Assembly (NCBI GenBank): GCA_037043455.1 | Contig: JAWPHD010001817.1 | Coordinates: forward strand, 124,001-188,000 | From: Cyrtodaria siliqua | Lineage: Eukaryota; Mollusca; Bivalvia; Adapedonta; Hiatellidae | Direction: 5' to 3' | Length of the DNA stretch: 64,000 nt | Shown: in pieces, positions 20,589 to 32,600 of the stretch | How positions within the stretch are numbered: position 1 is the stretch's first letter | Layout: every line of letters begins with the position of its first letter | Program-made: the position numbers and the translations under genes | The notes under the pieces: model-generated | What the model saw: the letters and a program-made list of their open reading frames with translations, nothing else | Databases searched by the model: none | What the model was told of the DNA's origin: nothing

Positions 20589-21425
20589 AACAAGAGGTCA
20601 ATGACCTTGAAGCTCTACTGATAGATTTTGATAGCTAGATCAGCATTCCTGCGAAGTTTCATAACAATCTGTCAAGTAGTTTCAGAGGAGTAGTCGCTAC
20701 AAGTTGAAATGTTTACTATATAACTCTATGTAAACAAAGATGGCCACTGGCAGCCATGTTTAATGTCGAATCAAAATAATGTTCGACTAGGATCAACATC
20801 ATGTCATGCTGATCATTTTAGATAAGTCCCATATTAATATCACTTATAGTTTTCAAGAAGTAGTCGCTACAAACTTATTTGTTAAAAATCTATTTTTAGC
20901 TGTGGCGGCTATCTTGAATTTATGGCCGACCTGAAATTTTGCTATGATCAATTAGACATCAAGAGCAACATTCCTGTAAAGTGTCATGAAAATCCGCCAA
21001 GTAGTTTTAGAGGAGTAGTCGCTACAAGTTTTTACTATATAACTCTATGTAAACAAAGATGGCCACTGGCAGCCATGTTTAACGTCGAATCAAAACGATT
21101 TTTGACAAAGACCAACATCATGTCATGCTGATCATTTTAGAAAAAGTCCCATATAACTATCACTTATAGTTTTCAAGAAGTAGTCGCTACAAACTTGTAT
21201 TTCAAAAATATATTTTTTAGCTTTGGCGACCATCTTGGATTTCACATCAACATGATCTTTTGCTAGGATCAACTAGACTTCATGGGCAACATTTCTATAA
21301 AGTTTCATGAATATCCATTTAGTAGTTCCAGAGGAGTTGTCGCTACAAATAAAAGTTTACGGACAGACGGACAGACGGACGACGGACGCCGCTCCGCGGC
21401 ATAAGTTCTGCTGATCTCTGAGCTT
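20589..21425 (+). repeat. 320-bp tandem mosaic repeat with terminal GACGGACAGACGG tract
   Basis: GATGGCCACTGGCAGCCATG and AAGAAGTAGTCGCTACAAAC each recur with a 320-bp shift, and a third partial unit follows. The right border is GGACAGACGGACAGACGG and CGACGGACGCC, a terminus I associate with widespread bivalve repeats. No coding frame is supported. Confidence 0.8.
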
Positions 21426-21427
21426 AA

Positions 21428-21590
21428 AATCGGACAGGGAAAGTAGCATTCAAAGAAGACGGTCAACCACAAAACACAAAAACAAACACGCAAACAGACA
21501 AACGAGAAGGCAAAAGTAATAAAAAATGCAAACGACATCACAAACACAAAAGGGTTGAAAATAGGGCTTCCGCCTGGTACTGCATCACGT
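21428..21590 (+). repeat. Interspersed repeat, first copy
   Basis: CGGACAGGGAAAGTAGCATT, GAAGACGGTCAACCACAAAA and GTTGAAAATAGGGCTTCCG match a longer copy starting near 61110. Confidence 0.75.
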
Positions 21591-22430
21591 CATATATGTG
21601 TGTCTACCATAATTATGTCATAATTTCTAATATATCCACTTAATGTGAGGTAAAACTGGATCGCATTTGGTAATTATAACTCCTTATTTTAATAAATTAA
21701 GGATGTAAGGACATCATCTGATAAAAACAATAATATTACGGTAACTTGTTGAATAATATAAATGGTTTACATGCTATATCCAAGACCCAATACTACGTAA
21801 ATAAAGTCATTATTGAACTTGTTTCGTGAAAAAAACAACAGTCAAACACTGTAAGATGTAATATCTATTGAAACAAGACTACTAGTGACAGTAAAGACAA
21901 CAGCATACACAGGTAACACAATCAAAACAATTACTAAACTACACTAAACTACTACCAAATTACAGGTTAACTGAAACAAAACACATGCTTCAAAGAAATG
22001 TACATGCTTCAAAGAAATGTACATGCTTCAAAGAACTTCACATGCTACAGTACCTTAGTTTCAACATATTAAGCTCCACTGGCATCAGTCTCTATCTCTC
22101 CAAAACATATTATAGAACTTGAAACTTGTTTTAAGCACTAAATGCATAATGTTTAGATTGCCAATCAAAGTAGGATATTTTGTTTAATAATGACGTTTTA
22201 AGAACATGTTTTATAATTTAGACAAGGTTGCTAATTTTCGTTTCACCCACCTTTACAAAGTAATTTGCTGCAGGTATTTTTTTAAAAAAAGGTTTTAATG
22301 AATGAAATACTGTTAAAGTAAGTACAAGTATGAAATGTAGTGTACATGCCCCCTTTTATTATGAAATACTATAGGTAGTGTTCAAACTGCAAAATATTTT
22401 TTAAAAAGTATTATTAGCACAGGTATTAAA
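21591..22430. other. Intergenic with a short 17-bp triplet repeat
   Basis: AT-rich. ACATGCTTCAAAGAAATGT is repeated about three times at 21984-22048. No gene is seen. Confidence 0.5.
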
Positions 22431-22780
22431 GGTTAGTGACTTTCACGTCACACACCTTTAATTTGTATTACATTAATGGTATATAGAGATTATTTAACTG
22501 CTTGGAGCGATTATATGGAAATACTTTACGAGATGGTAGGCGAAAAAGTACATGTATGTAAGGGTAGAGACTTTCACGTCACAAACCATCGTATTGAACT
22601 AATAGTATATAAGGTTAGCGACTTTCACGTCGCACACCTTTGTACAGAACTACTGGTATGTAAGGTTAGAGACTTTCACGTCACACACCTTTGTATTGAA
22701 CTAATGTTATGTAAGGTTAGCGACTTTCACGTCACGCAACTTTGTATTGAACTAATGGTATGTAAGGTTAGCGACTTTTT
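22431..22780 (+). repeat. 51-bp tandem repeat sharing a core with two larger arrays
   Basis: Six core copies, with AAGGTTAGCGACTTTCAC then GTCACACACC, are each followed by a tail with TTTGTATTGAACTAATGGTA. One spacer is longer. Because 51 is a multiple of three, one frame reads a 17-residue repeat (VSDFHV...LCIEL.VCK), but it lacks a plausible start and is regarded as fortuitous. The core matches the 42-bp and 44-bp arrays at 24.3-25.3 and 26.6-33.3 kb. Confidence 0.9.
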
Positions 22781-22855
22781 TTATATACAAAAAATAACAA
22801 CTAACTTTTAATAGAGAAAAACAGCCATGGATATTATAACATTATGAAATGAACT

Positions 22856-23490
22856 TCAATTAGTACTTAACAGTTTATAAATTGCATGTTTGCCTTTGAT
22901 TGACATCACTGTATGGTATATACTACCACTATTACTACTACTACTGCTACCATAAACCTTAAATTGATAACCCATGTCTGCAAAATCCTTGGCAATTGAA
23001 TGCAGTAAGATGGTGTACCATTTAGACCTTAAAATGAAAGTTGGATGTACACCATCATATAGATCTGAATATACAAATTTCTCCACCCGTTTCTTGTTCT
23101 GTTTGTTAACACCCCTGTTTTTAATTGAAATTTTTACAAGATCTTTGTCCTATTGAACAGTTCTAAGATTAGACTGGTTATTGAGCTTTTCAATTTCCAT
23201 ATTTACAATTCTTATGTCATTTTCAAGGGTGAGCTGATGAAGTGTGTTCATAGAGTTACTGGTGATTGGTGTTGTTAGGAGATTCTTCATATTTTAAAGT
23301 TGTTATATTTCGATATTTATACTGGAGGGATAGTGATGAGCTTGCACGGAATATCCAGATTAACAACGTACTGTCTGACAGCAATAATACAATGTATAAG
23401 TGTCTGCACGTTGTTTTACATATTATAAACAAGTTCAGTACCATTGGTGGTGTCCAATTTTGTTGTGATATTGCAAAATGCCTGCAGCAA
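22856..23490 (-). pseudogene. Degraded ORF with SGNH-like DGVHP motif, probably repeat-borne
   Basis: On the minus strand a broken frame reads PCKLITIPPV, then ENDIRIVNMEIEKLNN, then (after an in-frame TAG) KNRGVNKQNKKRVEKF and SDLYDGVHPT, followed by LRSKWYTILLHSIAKD. It holds at least one frameshift and one stop. An Asp-x-x-His in a DGVHP context is typical of SGNH/GDSL-type hydrolase C termini and occurs in repetitive ORFs of invertebrate genomes, as far as I recall. The family cannot be named with certainty. A long hairpin follows 140 bp upstream of it. Confidence 0.4.
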
Positions 23491-23628
23491 TGCATATAAA
23501 AGAGAAAGCTTTTAAATTTGTTTCTGATAGAAAATCTTGGATTCTGCGATTCCAGCTCCTGGAATATCTTTTACAATTATTTCGTTTTCTGACAAACAGA
23601 CTATTTTTTCAAGTATACATTATACAAT

Positions 23629-23760
23629 TATGGACTTTTCAGCTGTTATACATGATGTGATATGCACCAAAAAAATCATTATTGACCGAGGCGATAGCCG
23701 AGGTCAATAATGATTTTTTGGTACATATCAACATCATGTATAACAGCTGAAAAGTCCATA
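23629..23760. mobile_element. Foldback (hairpin) element, 132 bp
   Basis: Arms of about 60 bp starting TATGGACTTTTCAGCTGTTA pair almost perfectly with the right side. The loop region is CCGAGGCGATAGCCGAGG, itself an interrupted palindrome. No coding content. Confidence 0.85.
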
Positions 23761-23794
23761 ACTGTTTTATTATATAACCCTCAATTTACAATTA

Positions 23795-23885
23795 TATAAA
23801 ACAGGTCAATATCAAAAAAACAATTATATAAATAGGTCAATATCAAAAAAACAGGTCAATATCAAAAAAACAGGTCAATATCGCT
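23795..23885 (+). repeat. 19-bp repeat, about four copies
   Basis: AGGTCAATATCAAAAAAAC is repeated, partly interleaved with AATTATATAA. Confidence 0.8.
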
Positions 23886-24310
23886 AGATATTTTTTCTAA
23901 AAAATTACTTTTTAGCCAATGAAAACGCGTCTATTTATAGGTTATATAATAATGTCAAATATTGCCAGGGTACATGACAGCATCTAGAATCATGAAATAG
24001 GTTCTGGGATTATACTACATACAAAGTCTATAGTTTCAAAGTGATACAAAGAAATGTGTCCATGGGACACGGATGCTCCCATTGAAAAAAGCGGAAAACG
24101 TAAAGTCTGACAATAAAAGGTCCGTAACTGTGGTAAAACAAGGTCGATTTTGACGCGGAGTCCATATTCACATTTTGACATCATAGGTCAGCATCCTTTA
24201 AACTTTCGAAACACTATTTGGTTGAAAACTGTCGGAGAAGATAGATACACACAGTATTCATGACGGAGAGACAGACATGTCTAACGCTATATGACCCCTC
24301 ACCATTCGGT
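23886..24310. other. Intergenic, no gene seen
   Basis: AT-rich DNA. A 64-codon minus frame has no recognisable domain. Confidence 0.4.
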
Positions 24311-24319
24311 GGTGGGAGC

Positions 24320-25290
24320 ACAAAAATGTAAGCAATTATCACATCACCCACCATATGCAAGTGAAAAAGGTAAGCGAATACCGCAATGGGAACCGGTAAT
24401 GGTTAAGGGTAAGGGTTGTTAAATATCACCCAGCATATAATGTAATTTACCGCGACTGATATCACTCAGCATTTTTTTTTTGTAAAAAGGTAAGCATTAT
24501 CACATCACCCAACACATGTAAGTGAAAAAAGGTTAAGGTAATAATCACATCATCCACCATATGTTAGTGGAAAAGGTAAGCAATTATCACATCACCCACC
24601 ATATGCAAGAGAAAAAGGTAAGCTATTATCACATCACCTGAATTATGTAAAAGAAAAAGGTAAGCGATTGTCACATCACCCACCATATGTAAGAGAAAAG
24701 GGTAAGCGATTATCACATCATCTGCCTTATGTAAAAGAAAAAGGTAAGCGATTATCACATCACCCACCATATGTAAGAGAAAAAGGTAAGCTATTATCAC
24801 ATCACCTGAATTATGTAAAAGAAAAAGGTAAGCGATTATCACAACCCCAACCATATGTAAGAGAAAAAGGTAAGCGATTGTCACATCATCTGCCTTATGT
24901 AAAAGAAAAAGGTAAGCGATTATCACATAACCCACCACATGCAAGAGAAAAAGTAAGCTATTATCATATCACCTGCCTTATGTAAAAGCGATTATCACAT
25001 CACCAACCATATGCAAGACAAAAAGGGTAAGGGATTGTCACATCACCCACCATACGTAAGAGAAAAAGGTAAGCAATTATCACATCACCTGTCTTATGTA
25101 AAAGGAAAAGGTAATTGATTATCACATCACCCACCATATGTAAGAGAAAACTGTAAGCAATTATCACATCACCCACCAATTGTAAGAGAAAATGGTAAGC
25201 GAATACACATTACCCACCCTATATAAAAGAAAAAAGTTAACCGATTATCACATCACCCACCATAATGTAAACTGTAATTGAAAAAAAAGC
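24320..25290 (+). repeat. 42-bp tandem repeat, about 22 copies
   Basis: The core AAGGTAAGCGATTATCAC then ATCACCCACC is followed by a tail ATATGTAAGAGAAA. Units alternate between CCCACCATATGTAAGAG and CCTGCCTTATGTAAAAG or CCTGAATTATGTAAAAG forms. AAG/GTAAG in each unit resembles a consensus 5' splice site. Open frames with a 14-residue period appear on both strands only because 42 is divisible by three. Confidence 0.93.
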
Positions 25291-25355
25291 AATTATCACA
25301 TGTGCAATATATAAATGATGTTGAAAAAGTAGAATCAACAACCATGAAATATGTA

Positions 25356-25613
25356 TACTGAAAGGAAAAAGAAACGCGACACGGGAATTTCCGCTATATT
25401 TTGTATATATTGCACATCTTAGCACGCTTAAAGCCATATATATTCCAAGGAAATCCCAAGATATTTTGTAAAAAAAAAGGGTTGCAGAAAGGACACAACT
25501 CTGATGTTGTAGACGTTTTAATCACAGTACAAACGTTGTAACAAGAAATTCATAAATGTTGAAATTCATCTTTGAAAAATTGAGCCAGTTCGCGTTTCTT
25601 TTTCCTTTCGGTA
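25356..25613. mobile_element. MITE with TA target site (Tc1/mariner-type candidate)
   Basis: The left terminus has CTGAAAGGAAAAAGAAACGC and the right terminus, reverse complemented, has CCGAAAGGAAAAAGAAACGC. TA lies outside each end (25354-25355 and 25614-25615). The 258-bp interior is non-coding. TA duplication and short size suggest a Tc1/mariner-derived MITE, but the exact element border within TATA is ambiguous. Confidence 0.7.
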
Positions 25614-25770
25614 TATTTAGGGAATTAAAGTTAGCGATATAGTAGGAGTATTACTAGAGTAACGAGATCTGAAAGTTTGTATCAGCTCGAGTGGAAATGC
25701 CATATCTGCAATATCTCGCGAGAGGCTAAAACCTCGAGTGTGATCCTGCAGAAATGGTATATCCACAAAA

Positions 25771-26322
25771 GGTGATGCAACTTCCAGAACACTTACTTTA
25801 GTAATGATGCAACTTCCGGAACACTTACTCTAGTAATGATGCAACTTCCAGAACACTTACTCTAGTATTGATGAAACTTCCAGAACACTTACTCTAGTAA
25901 TGATGCAACTTCCAGAACACTTACTCTAGTAATGATGCAACCTCCAGAACACTTACTCTAGTAATGATACAACTTCCAGAAACTTACTCTAGTAATGATG
26001 CAACTTCCAGAACACTTACTCTAGTAATGATGCAACTTCCAGAACACTTACTCTTGTAATGATGCAACTTCCAGAACACTTACTCTAGTAATGATGCAAC
26101 TTCCAGACTACTTACTCTAGTAATGATGCAACTTCCAGAACACTTACTCTAGTAATGATGCAACTTCCAGAACACTTACTCTAGTAATGATGCAACTTCC
26201 AGAACACTTACTCTAGTAATGATGCAACTTCCAGAACACTTACTCTAGTAATGATGCAACTTCCAGAACACTTACTCTAGTAATGATGCAACTTCCAGAA
26301 CACTTACTCTAGTAATGATCCT
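25771..26322 (+). repeat. 32-bp minisatellite, about 17 copies
   Basis: The unit is GATGCAACTTCCAGAACACT followed by TACTCTAGTAAT. Copies are nearly identical, with isolated variants (CTCCAG, ATTGATGAAAC, a two-base deletion). Confidence 0.96.
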
Positions 26323-26400
26323 TTTATTACAGACGTTCATAAGAAAGCTCATGAAATATTATAGCACCGTAAAGTAGACTAGTTTGTTTACTCAGGTAGG

Positions 26401-26489
26401 CGACGATGTCACATGACGTCATACAATGATGTATGCAGTATAGCGATGACGATGTCACATGACGTCATACAATGATGTATGTAGTATAT
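26401..26489. promoter_or_regulatory. Duplicated CRE-containing segment
   Basis: Two copies of GACGATGTCACATGACGTCA followed by TACAATGATGTATG. Each holds the perfect palindrome TGACGTCA, the full cAMP-response element bound by CREB/ATF proteins. No promoter is visible nearby, so a regulatory role is conjecture. Confidence 0.4.
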
Positions 26490-26639
26490 AGTTATACAGA
26501 GATCTATTTTTAGTATTATAGTGCTACATATTCAGAAAACAGGATTTTGCACTCCGTCTTAGGAAAATGAAGATACTATGTATATATTAGTGATAGTTAT
26601 ATAATAAATATATATATTCGTGGGGCAACTCAATACTGG

Positions 26640-29600
26640 GCCTTTAAAGTAATTATGGTTAGCCATTACGCTTTGAAATAATGGGGCTAAGGTTAGCGAT
26701 TATCCCAACGCCCACATTCATTTAATGGGACTAAGGTTAGCGACAGTTCCACGCCCACCTTGATTTAATGGGACTATGGTTAGCGACTGTCCCACGCCCA
26801 CCTTGATTTAATGGGACTAAGGTTAGCGACTGTTGCACCGCCCACCTTGATTTAATGGGAATATGATTAGGGACTGTGACAACGCCCACCTTGATTAAAT
26901 GGGACTAAAGTAAGCGACTGTCAAAACGCCCACCTTGATTTAATGGGACTAAGTTTAGCGATTGTCACACCGCCCACGTTGATTTAATGGGACTAAGGTT
27001 AGAGATTATCCCACAGCCCACCTTGATATAATGGGACTAAGGTTAGCGACTGTGATACCGCCCACCATGATTTAATGGGACTAAGGTTAGAGATTATCCC
27101 ACCGCCACCTTGATTTAATGGGACTAAGGTAAGCGACTGTCACACCGCCCACCTTGATTTAATGGGACTAAGGTTAGTGACTGTGACACCTCCCACCTTG
27201 ATTTAATGGGACTTTGATTAGGGACTGTGACACCGCCCACCTTGATTTAATGGGACTAAGGTAAGTGACTGTCACAACGCCCACCTTGATTTAACGGGAC
27301 TAAGGTTAGCGACTGTGACACAGCCCACCTTGATTTAATGAGACTAAGGTTAGCGATTATCCCACCGCCCACCTTCATTTAATGTGACTAAGCTTAGCGA
27401 CTGTCACACCGCCCACCTTGATTTAATAGGACTAATCTTAGCGACTGTCACACCGCCGACATTCATTTAATGTGAGCAAGCTTAGCGACTGTCACACCGC
27501 CCACCTCGATTTAATGGGACTAATCTTAGTGACTGTCACACGGCTCACCTTGATTTAATGGGATTACGGTTAGCGACTGTCACACCGCCCACCTTGATTG
27601 AATGGGACTAAGGTTAGCGACTGTCGCATCGCCCATCTTGATTTAATGGGACTAAGCTTCGCGACTGTGACACCGCCCACCTTGATTTAATGGGACTAAG
27701 GTTAGCGACTGTCACAACGCCCATCTCGATTTAATAGGACTAAGCTTAGCAACTATCACACCGCCAACCTTGATTTAATGTGAGACTATGGTTAGCGACT
27801 GTGACACTGCCCACCTTGATTTAATGGGACTAAGGATAGCGACTGTCACAACGCCCACCTTGATTTAATGGGACTAAGCTTAGCGACTGTCACACCGCCA
27901 ACCTGGTATTAATGGGACTAAGGTTAGCGACTGTCACAACGCCCACCTTGATTTAACGGGACTAAGGTGAGCGACTGTCGCACCGCCCACCTGGATTTAA
28001 CGGAACTTAGGTAAGCGACTGACAAAACGCCCACCTTGATTTAATGGGACTAAGGTAAGCGACTGTCACAGCGACCACCTTGATTAATGGGACTAAGGTT
28101 AGCGACTGTCACACCGCCAACCTGGATTTAATGGACTAATAATAGCGACTGTCACACCGCCCACCTTGATTTAACGGGACTAAGGTTAGCGACTGTCGCA
28201 CAGCCCACCTGGATTTAACGGGACTTAGGTAAGCGACTGTCACACCGCCCAACTTGATTTAATGGGACTAAGGTAAGCGACTGTCACAACGCCCACCTTG
28301 GATTAATTGGACTAAGGTTAGCAGTTGTCATACCGCTCACTTTGATTTAATGGGACTAAGGTTAGCGATTGTCACAACGCCCACCTTGATTTAATGGGAC
28401 TAAGGTAAGCGACTGTCACACCGCCCACCTATGATTTAATGGGACTAAGGTTAGAGATTATCCCACCGCCCACCTTGATTTAATGGGACTAGGGTTAGCG
28501 ACTGTCACACCGCCCACCTTGATTTAATGGGACTAAGGTTAGCGTCTGTGACACCGCCCACCTTGATCTAATGGGACTATGATTAGGGACTGTGACACCG
28601 CCCACCTTGATTTAATGGGACTAAGGTTAGTGACTGTCACAATGCCCACCTTGATTTAATGGGATTAAGGTTAGCGACTGTGACACCGCCCACGTTGATT
28701 TAATGGGACTAGGGTTAGCAACTGTCACACTGCCCACCTTCATTTAATGGGACTAAGGTAAGCGACTGTCACACCGCCCACCTTGATTTAATGAGACTAA
28801 TGTAAGCGATTATCACACCTCCCACCTTGATTTCAGGGTACTAAGGTAAGCGACTGTCACACCACCCACCTTGATTTTATGGGACTAAGGTTAGCGACTG
28901 TGACACCGTCACCTTGATTTAATGAGACTAAGATAACGACTGTCACACCGCCCACCTTGATTTAATGGGACTATGATTAGGGACTGTGACAACGCCCACC
29001 TTGATTAAATGGGACTAAGGTTAGCGACTGTCACAACGCCCACCTTGATTTAATTGGACTAAGTTTAGCGACTGTCACACCGCCCACGTTGATTTAATGG
29101 GACTAAGGTTAGAGATTATCCCACCGCCCACCTTGATTTAATGGGACTAAGATTAGAGATTATCCCACCGCCAACCTTGATTTAATGGGACTAAGGTAAG
29201 CGACTGTCACACCGCCCACCTTGATTTAATGGGACTAAGGTTAGCGACTGTGACACCGCCCAACTTGATTTAATGGGACTAAGGTAAGTGACTGTCACAA
29301 CGCATACCTTGATTTAACGGGACTAATGTTAGCGACTGTGACACAGCCCACCTTGATTTAATGAGACCAAGGTTAGCGATTATCCCACCGCCCACCTTCG
29401 TTTAATGTGACTAAGCTCAGCGACTGTTACACCGCCCACCTTGATTTAATGGGACTAATCTTAGCGACTGTCACACTGCACACCTTGATTTAATGGGATT
29501 ACGGTTAGCGACTGTCACACCGCCCACCTTGATTGAATGGGACTAAGGTTAGCGACTGCCGCATCGCCCACCTTGATTTAATGGGACTAAGCTTAGCGAC

Positions 29601-32600
29601 TGTCACACCGCCCACCTTGATTTAATGGGACTAAGGTTAGCGACTGTCAAAACGCCCACCTTGATTTAATAGGACTAAGCTTAGCAACTGTCACACCGCC
29701 AACCTTGATTTAATGTGGGACTATGGTTAGCGACTGTGACACTGGCCACTTTGATTTAATGGGACTAAGGTTAGCGACTGTCACAACGCCCACCTTGATT
29801 TAATGGGACTAAGCTTAGCGACTGTCACATCGCCAACCTGGATTTAATGGGACAAGGTTAGCGACTGTCACAACGCCCACCTTGATTTAACGGGACTAAG
29901 GTGAGCGACTGTCGCAAAGCCCACCTGGATTTAATGGAACTTAGGTAAGCTACTGTCAAAACGCCCACCTTGATTTAATGGGACTAAGGTAAGCGACTGT
30001 CACAGCACCCACCTTGATTAATGGGACTAAGGTTAGCGACTGTCACACCGCCAACCTGGATTTAATGGGACTAATAATAGCGACTGTCACACCGCCCACC
30101 TTGATTTAACGGGACTCATGGTTAGCGACTGTCGCACCGCCCATCTGGATTTAACGGGACTTAAGTAAGTGACTGTCACACCGCCCACCTTGATTTAATG
30201 GGACTAAGGTAAGCGACTGTCACAACGCCCACCTTGGATTAATTGGACTAAGGTTAGCAGTCGTCATACCGCTCACTTTGATTTAATGGGACTAAGGTTA
30301 GCGATTGTCACAACGCCCACCTTGATTTAATGGGACTAAGGTTAGCGATTGTCGCACCGCCCACCTTGATTTAATGGGACTAAGGTAAGCGACTGTCACA
30401 CCGCCCACCTATGATTTAATGGGACTAAGGTTAGATATTATCCCACCGCCCAACTTGATCTAATGGGATTAGGGTTAGCGACTGTCACACCGCCCACCTT
30501 GATTTAATGGGACTAAGGTTAGCGTCTTTGACACCGCCCACCTTGATTTAATGGGACTATGATTAGGGACTGTGACACCGCCCACCTTGATTTAATGGGA
30601 CTAAGGTTAGGGACTGTCACACCGCCCACCTGGATCTAATGGGACTAAGGTTAGCAGTTATTATACCGCTCACCTTGATTTAATGGGACTAATGTTAACG
30701 ACTGTCACAGCGCCCACCTTGATTTAATGGGACTAAGCTTAGCGACTGTCACACTGCCCACCTTGATTTAATGGGACTAAGCTTAACGACTATCACACCG
30801 CCCACCTTGATTTAACGGGACTAATCTTAGCGACTGTCACACCGCTCACCTTGATTTAATGATACTAAGGTTAACGACTGTCACACCGCCCACCTTGATT
30901 TAATGGGACTAAGCTTAGCGACTGTCACACAGCCCACCTTGATTTAACGGGACTAATCTTAGCGACTGTCACACCACCCACCTTGATTTAATGGGACTAA
31001 GCTTAACGACTATCACACCGCCCACCTTGATTTAACGGGACTAATCTTAGCGACTGTCACACCGCCCACCTTGATTTAATAGGACTAAGGTTAACGACTG
31101 TCACACCGCCCACGTTGATTTAATGGGACTAAAGTTAGCAGTTGTTATACCGCTCACCTTGATTTAATGGGACTAAGGTTAACGACTGTCACATCGCCCA
31201 CCTTGATTTAATGGGACTAAGCTAAGCGACTGTCACACCGCCCTCCTTGATTTAATAGGACTAAGGTTATCGACTGTCACACCGCCCACCTTGACTTAAT
31301 GGGACTAATCTTAGCGACTGTCACACCGCCCGCCTTAATATAATGGGACTTAGGTTAGCAGTTGTTATACCGCTCACTTTGATTTAATGGGACTAAGGTT
31401 AACGACTGTCACACCGCCCACCTTGATTTAATGGGACTAAGCTTAGCGACTGTCACACCGTCCACCTTGATTTAATGGGACTAAGGTTATCGACTGTTTC
31501 ACCCCCAACCTTGATTTAATGGGACTAAGCTTAGCGACTGTCACACCGCCCACCTTGATTTAATGGGACTATGGTTGGCGACTGTCACACCGCCCACCTT
31601 GATCTAATGGGACTAAGGTTAGCAGTTGTTATACCGCTCACCTTGATTTAATAGGACTAAGGTTAACGACTGTCACACCGCTCACCTTGATTTATATAGG
31701 ACTAAGGTTAACGACTGTCACACCGCCCACCTTGATTTAATGGGACTAAGCTTAGCGACTGTCACACCGCCCACCTTGATTTAATGGGACTATGGTTAAC
31801 GACTGTCACACCGCCCACCTTGATCTAATGGGACTAAGGTTAGCAGTTGTTATACCGCTCACCTTGATTTAATAGGACTAAGGTTAACGACTGTTACACC
31901 GCCCACCTCGATCTAATGGGACTAAGGTTAGCAGTTATTATACCCCTCACCTTGATTTAATGGGACTAATGTTAACGAATGTCACACCGCCCACCTTGAT
32001 TTAATGGGACTAAGCTTAGCGACTGTCACACCGCCCACCTTGATTTAATGGGACTAAGGTTAACGACTGTTTCACCCCCAAGCTTGATTTAATGGGACTA
32101 AGCTTAGCGACTGTCACACCGCCCACCTTGATTTAATGGGACTATGGTTGACGACTGTCACACCGCCCACCTTGATCTAATGGGACTAAGGTTAGCAGTT
32201 GTTATACCGCTCACCTTGATTTAATAGGACTAAGGTTAACGACTGTCACACCGCTCACCTTGATTTATATAGGACTACGGTTAACGACTGTCACACCGCC
32301 CACCTTGATTTAATGGGACTATGGTTAACGGCTGTCACACCGCCCACCTTGATCTAATGGGACTAAGGTTAGCAGTTGTTATACCGCTCACCTTGATTTA
32401 ATAGGACTAAGGTTAACGACTGTTACACCGCCCACCTTGATTTAATGGGACTAAGCTTAGCGACTGTCACACCGCCCACATTTATTTAAGGGGACTAAAT
32501 TTAGCGACTGTCACACCGCCCACCTTGATTTAATGGGACTAAGGTTAACGACTGTCACACCACCCACCTTTATCTAAATGGGACTAAGGTTAGCAGTTGT

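Noticed and set aside
22476..22811. 111-codon frame with a 17-residue repeat
   Set aside because: It follows the 51-bp repeat exactly and ends in AT-rich sequence; no start context or homolog recognised.
24564..24985. 126- and 105-codon frames in the 42-bp array
   Set aside because: A unit length divisible by three without stops gives periodic peptides; no other coding evidence.
24320..26322. CRISPR-like arrays
   Set aside because: Repeats are contiguous tandem units without unique spacers, and the DNA is eukaryotic.
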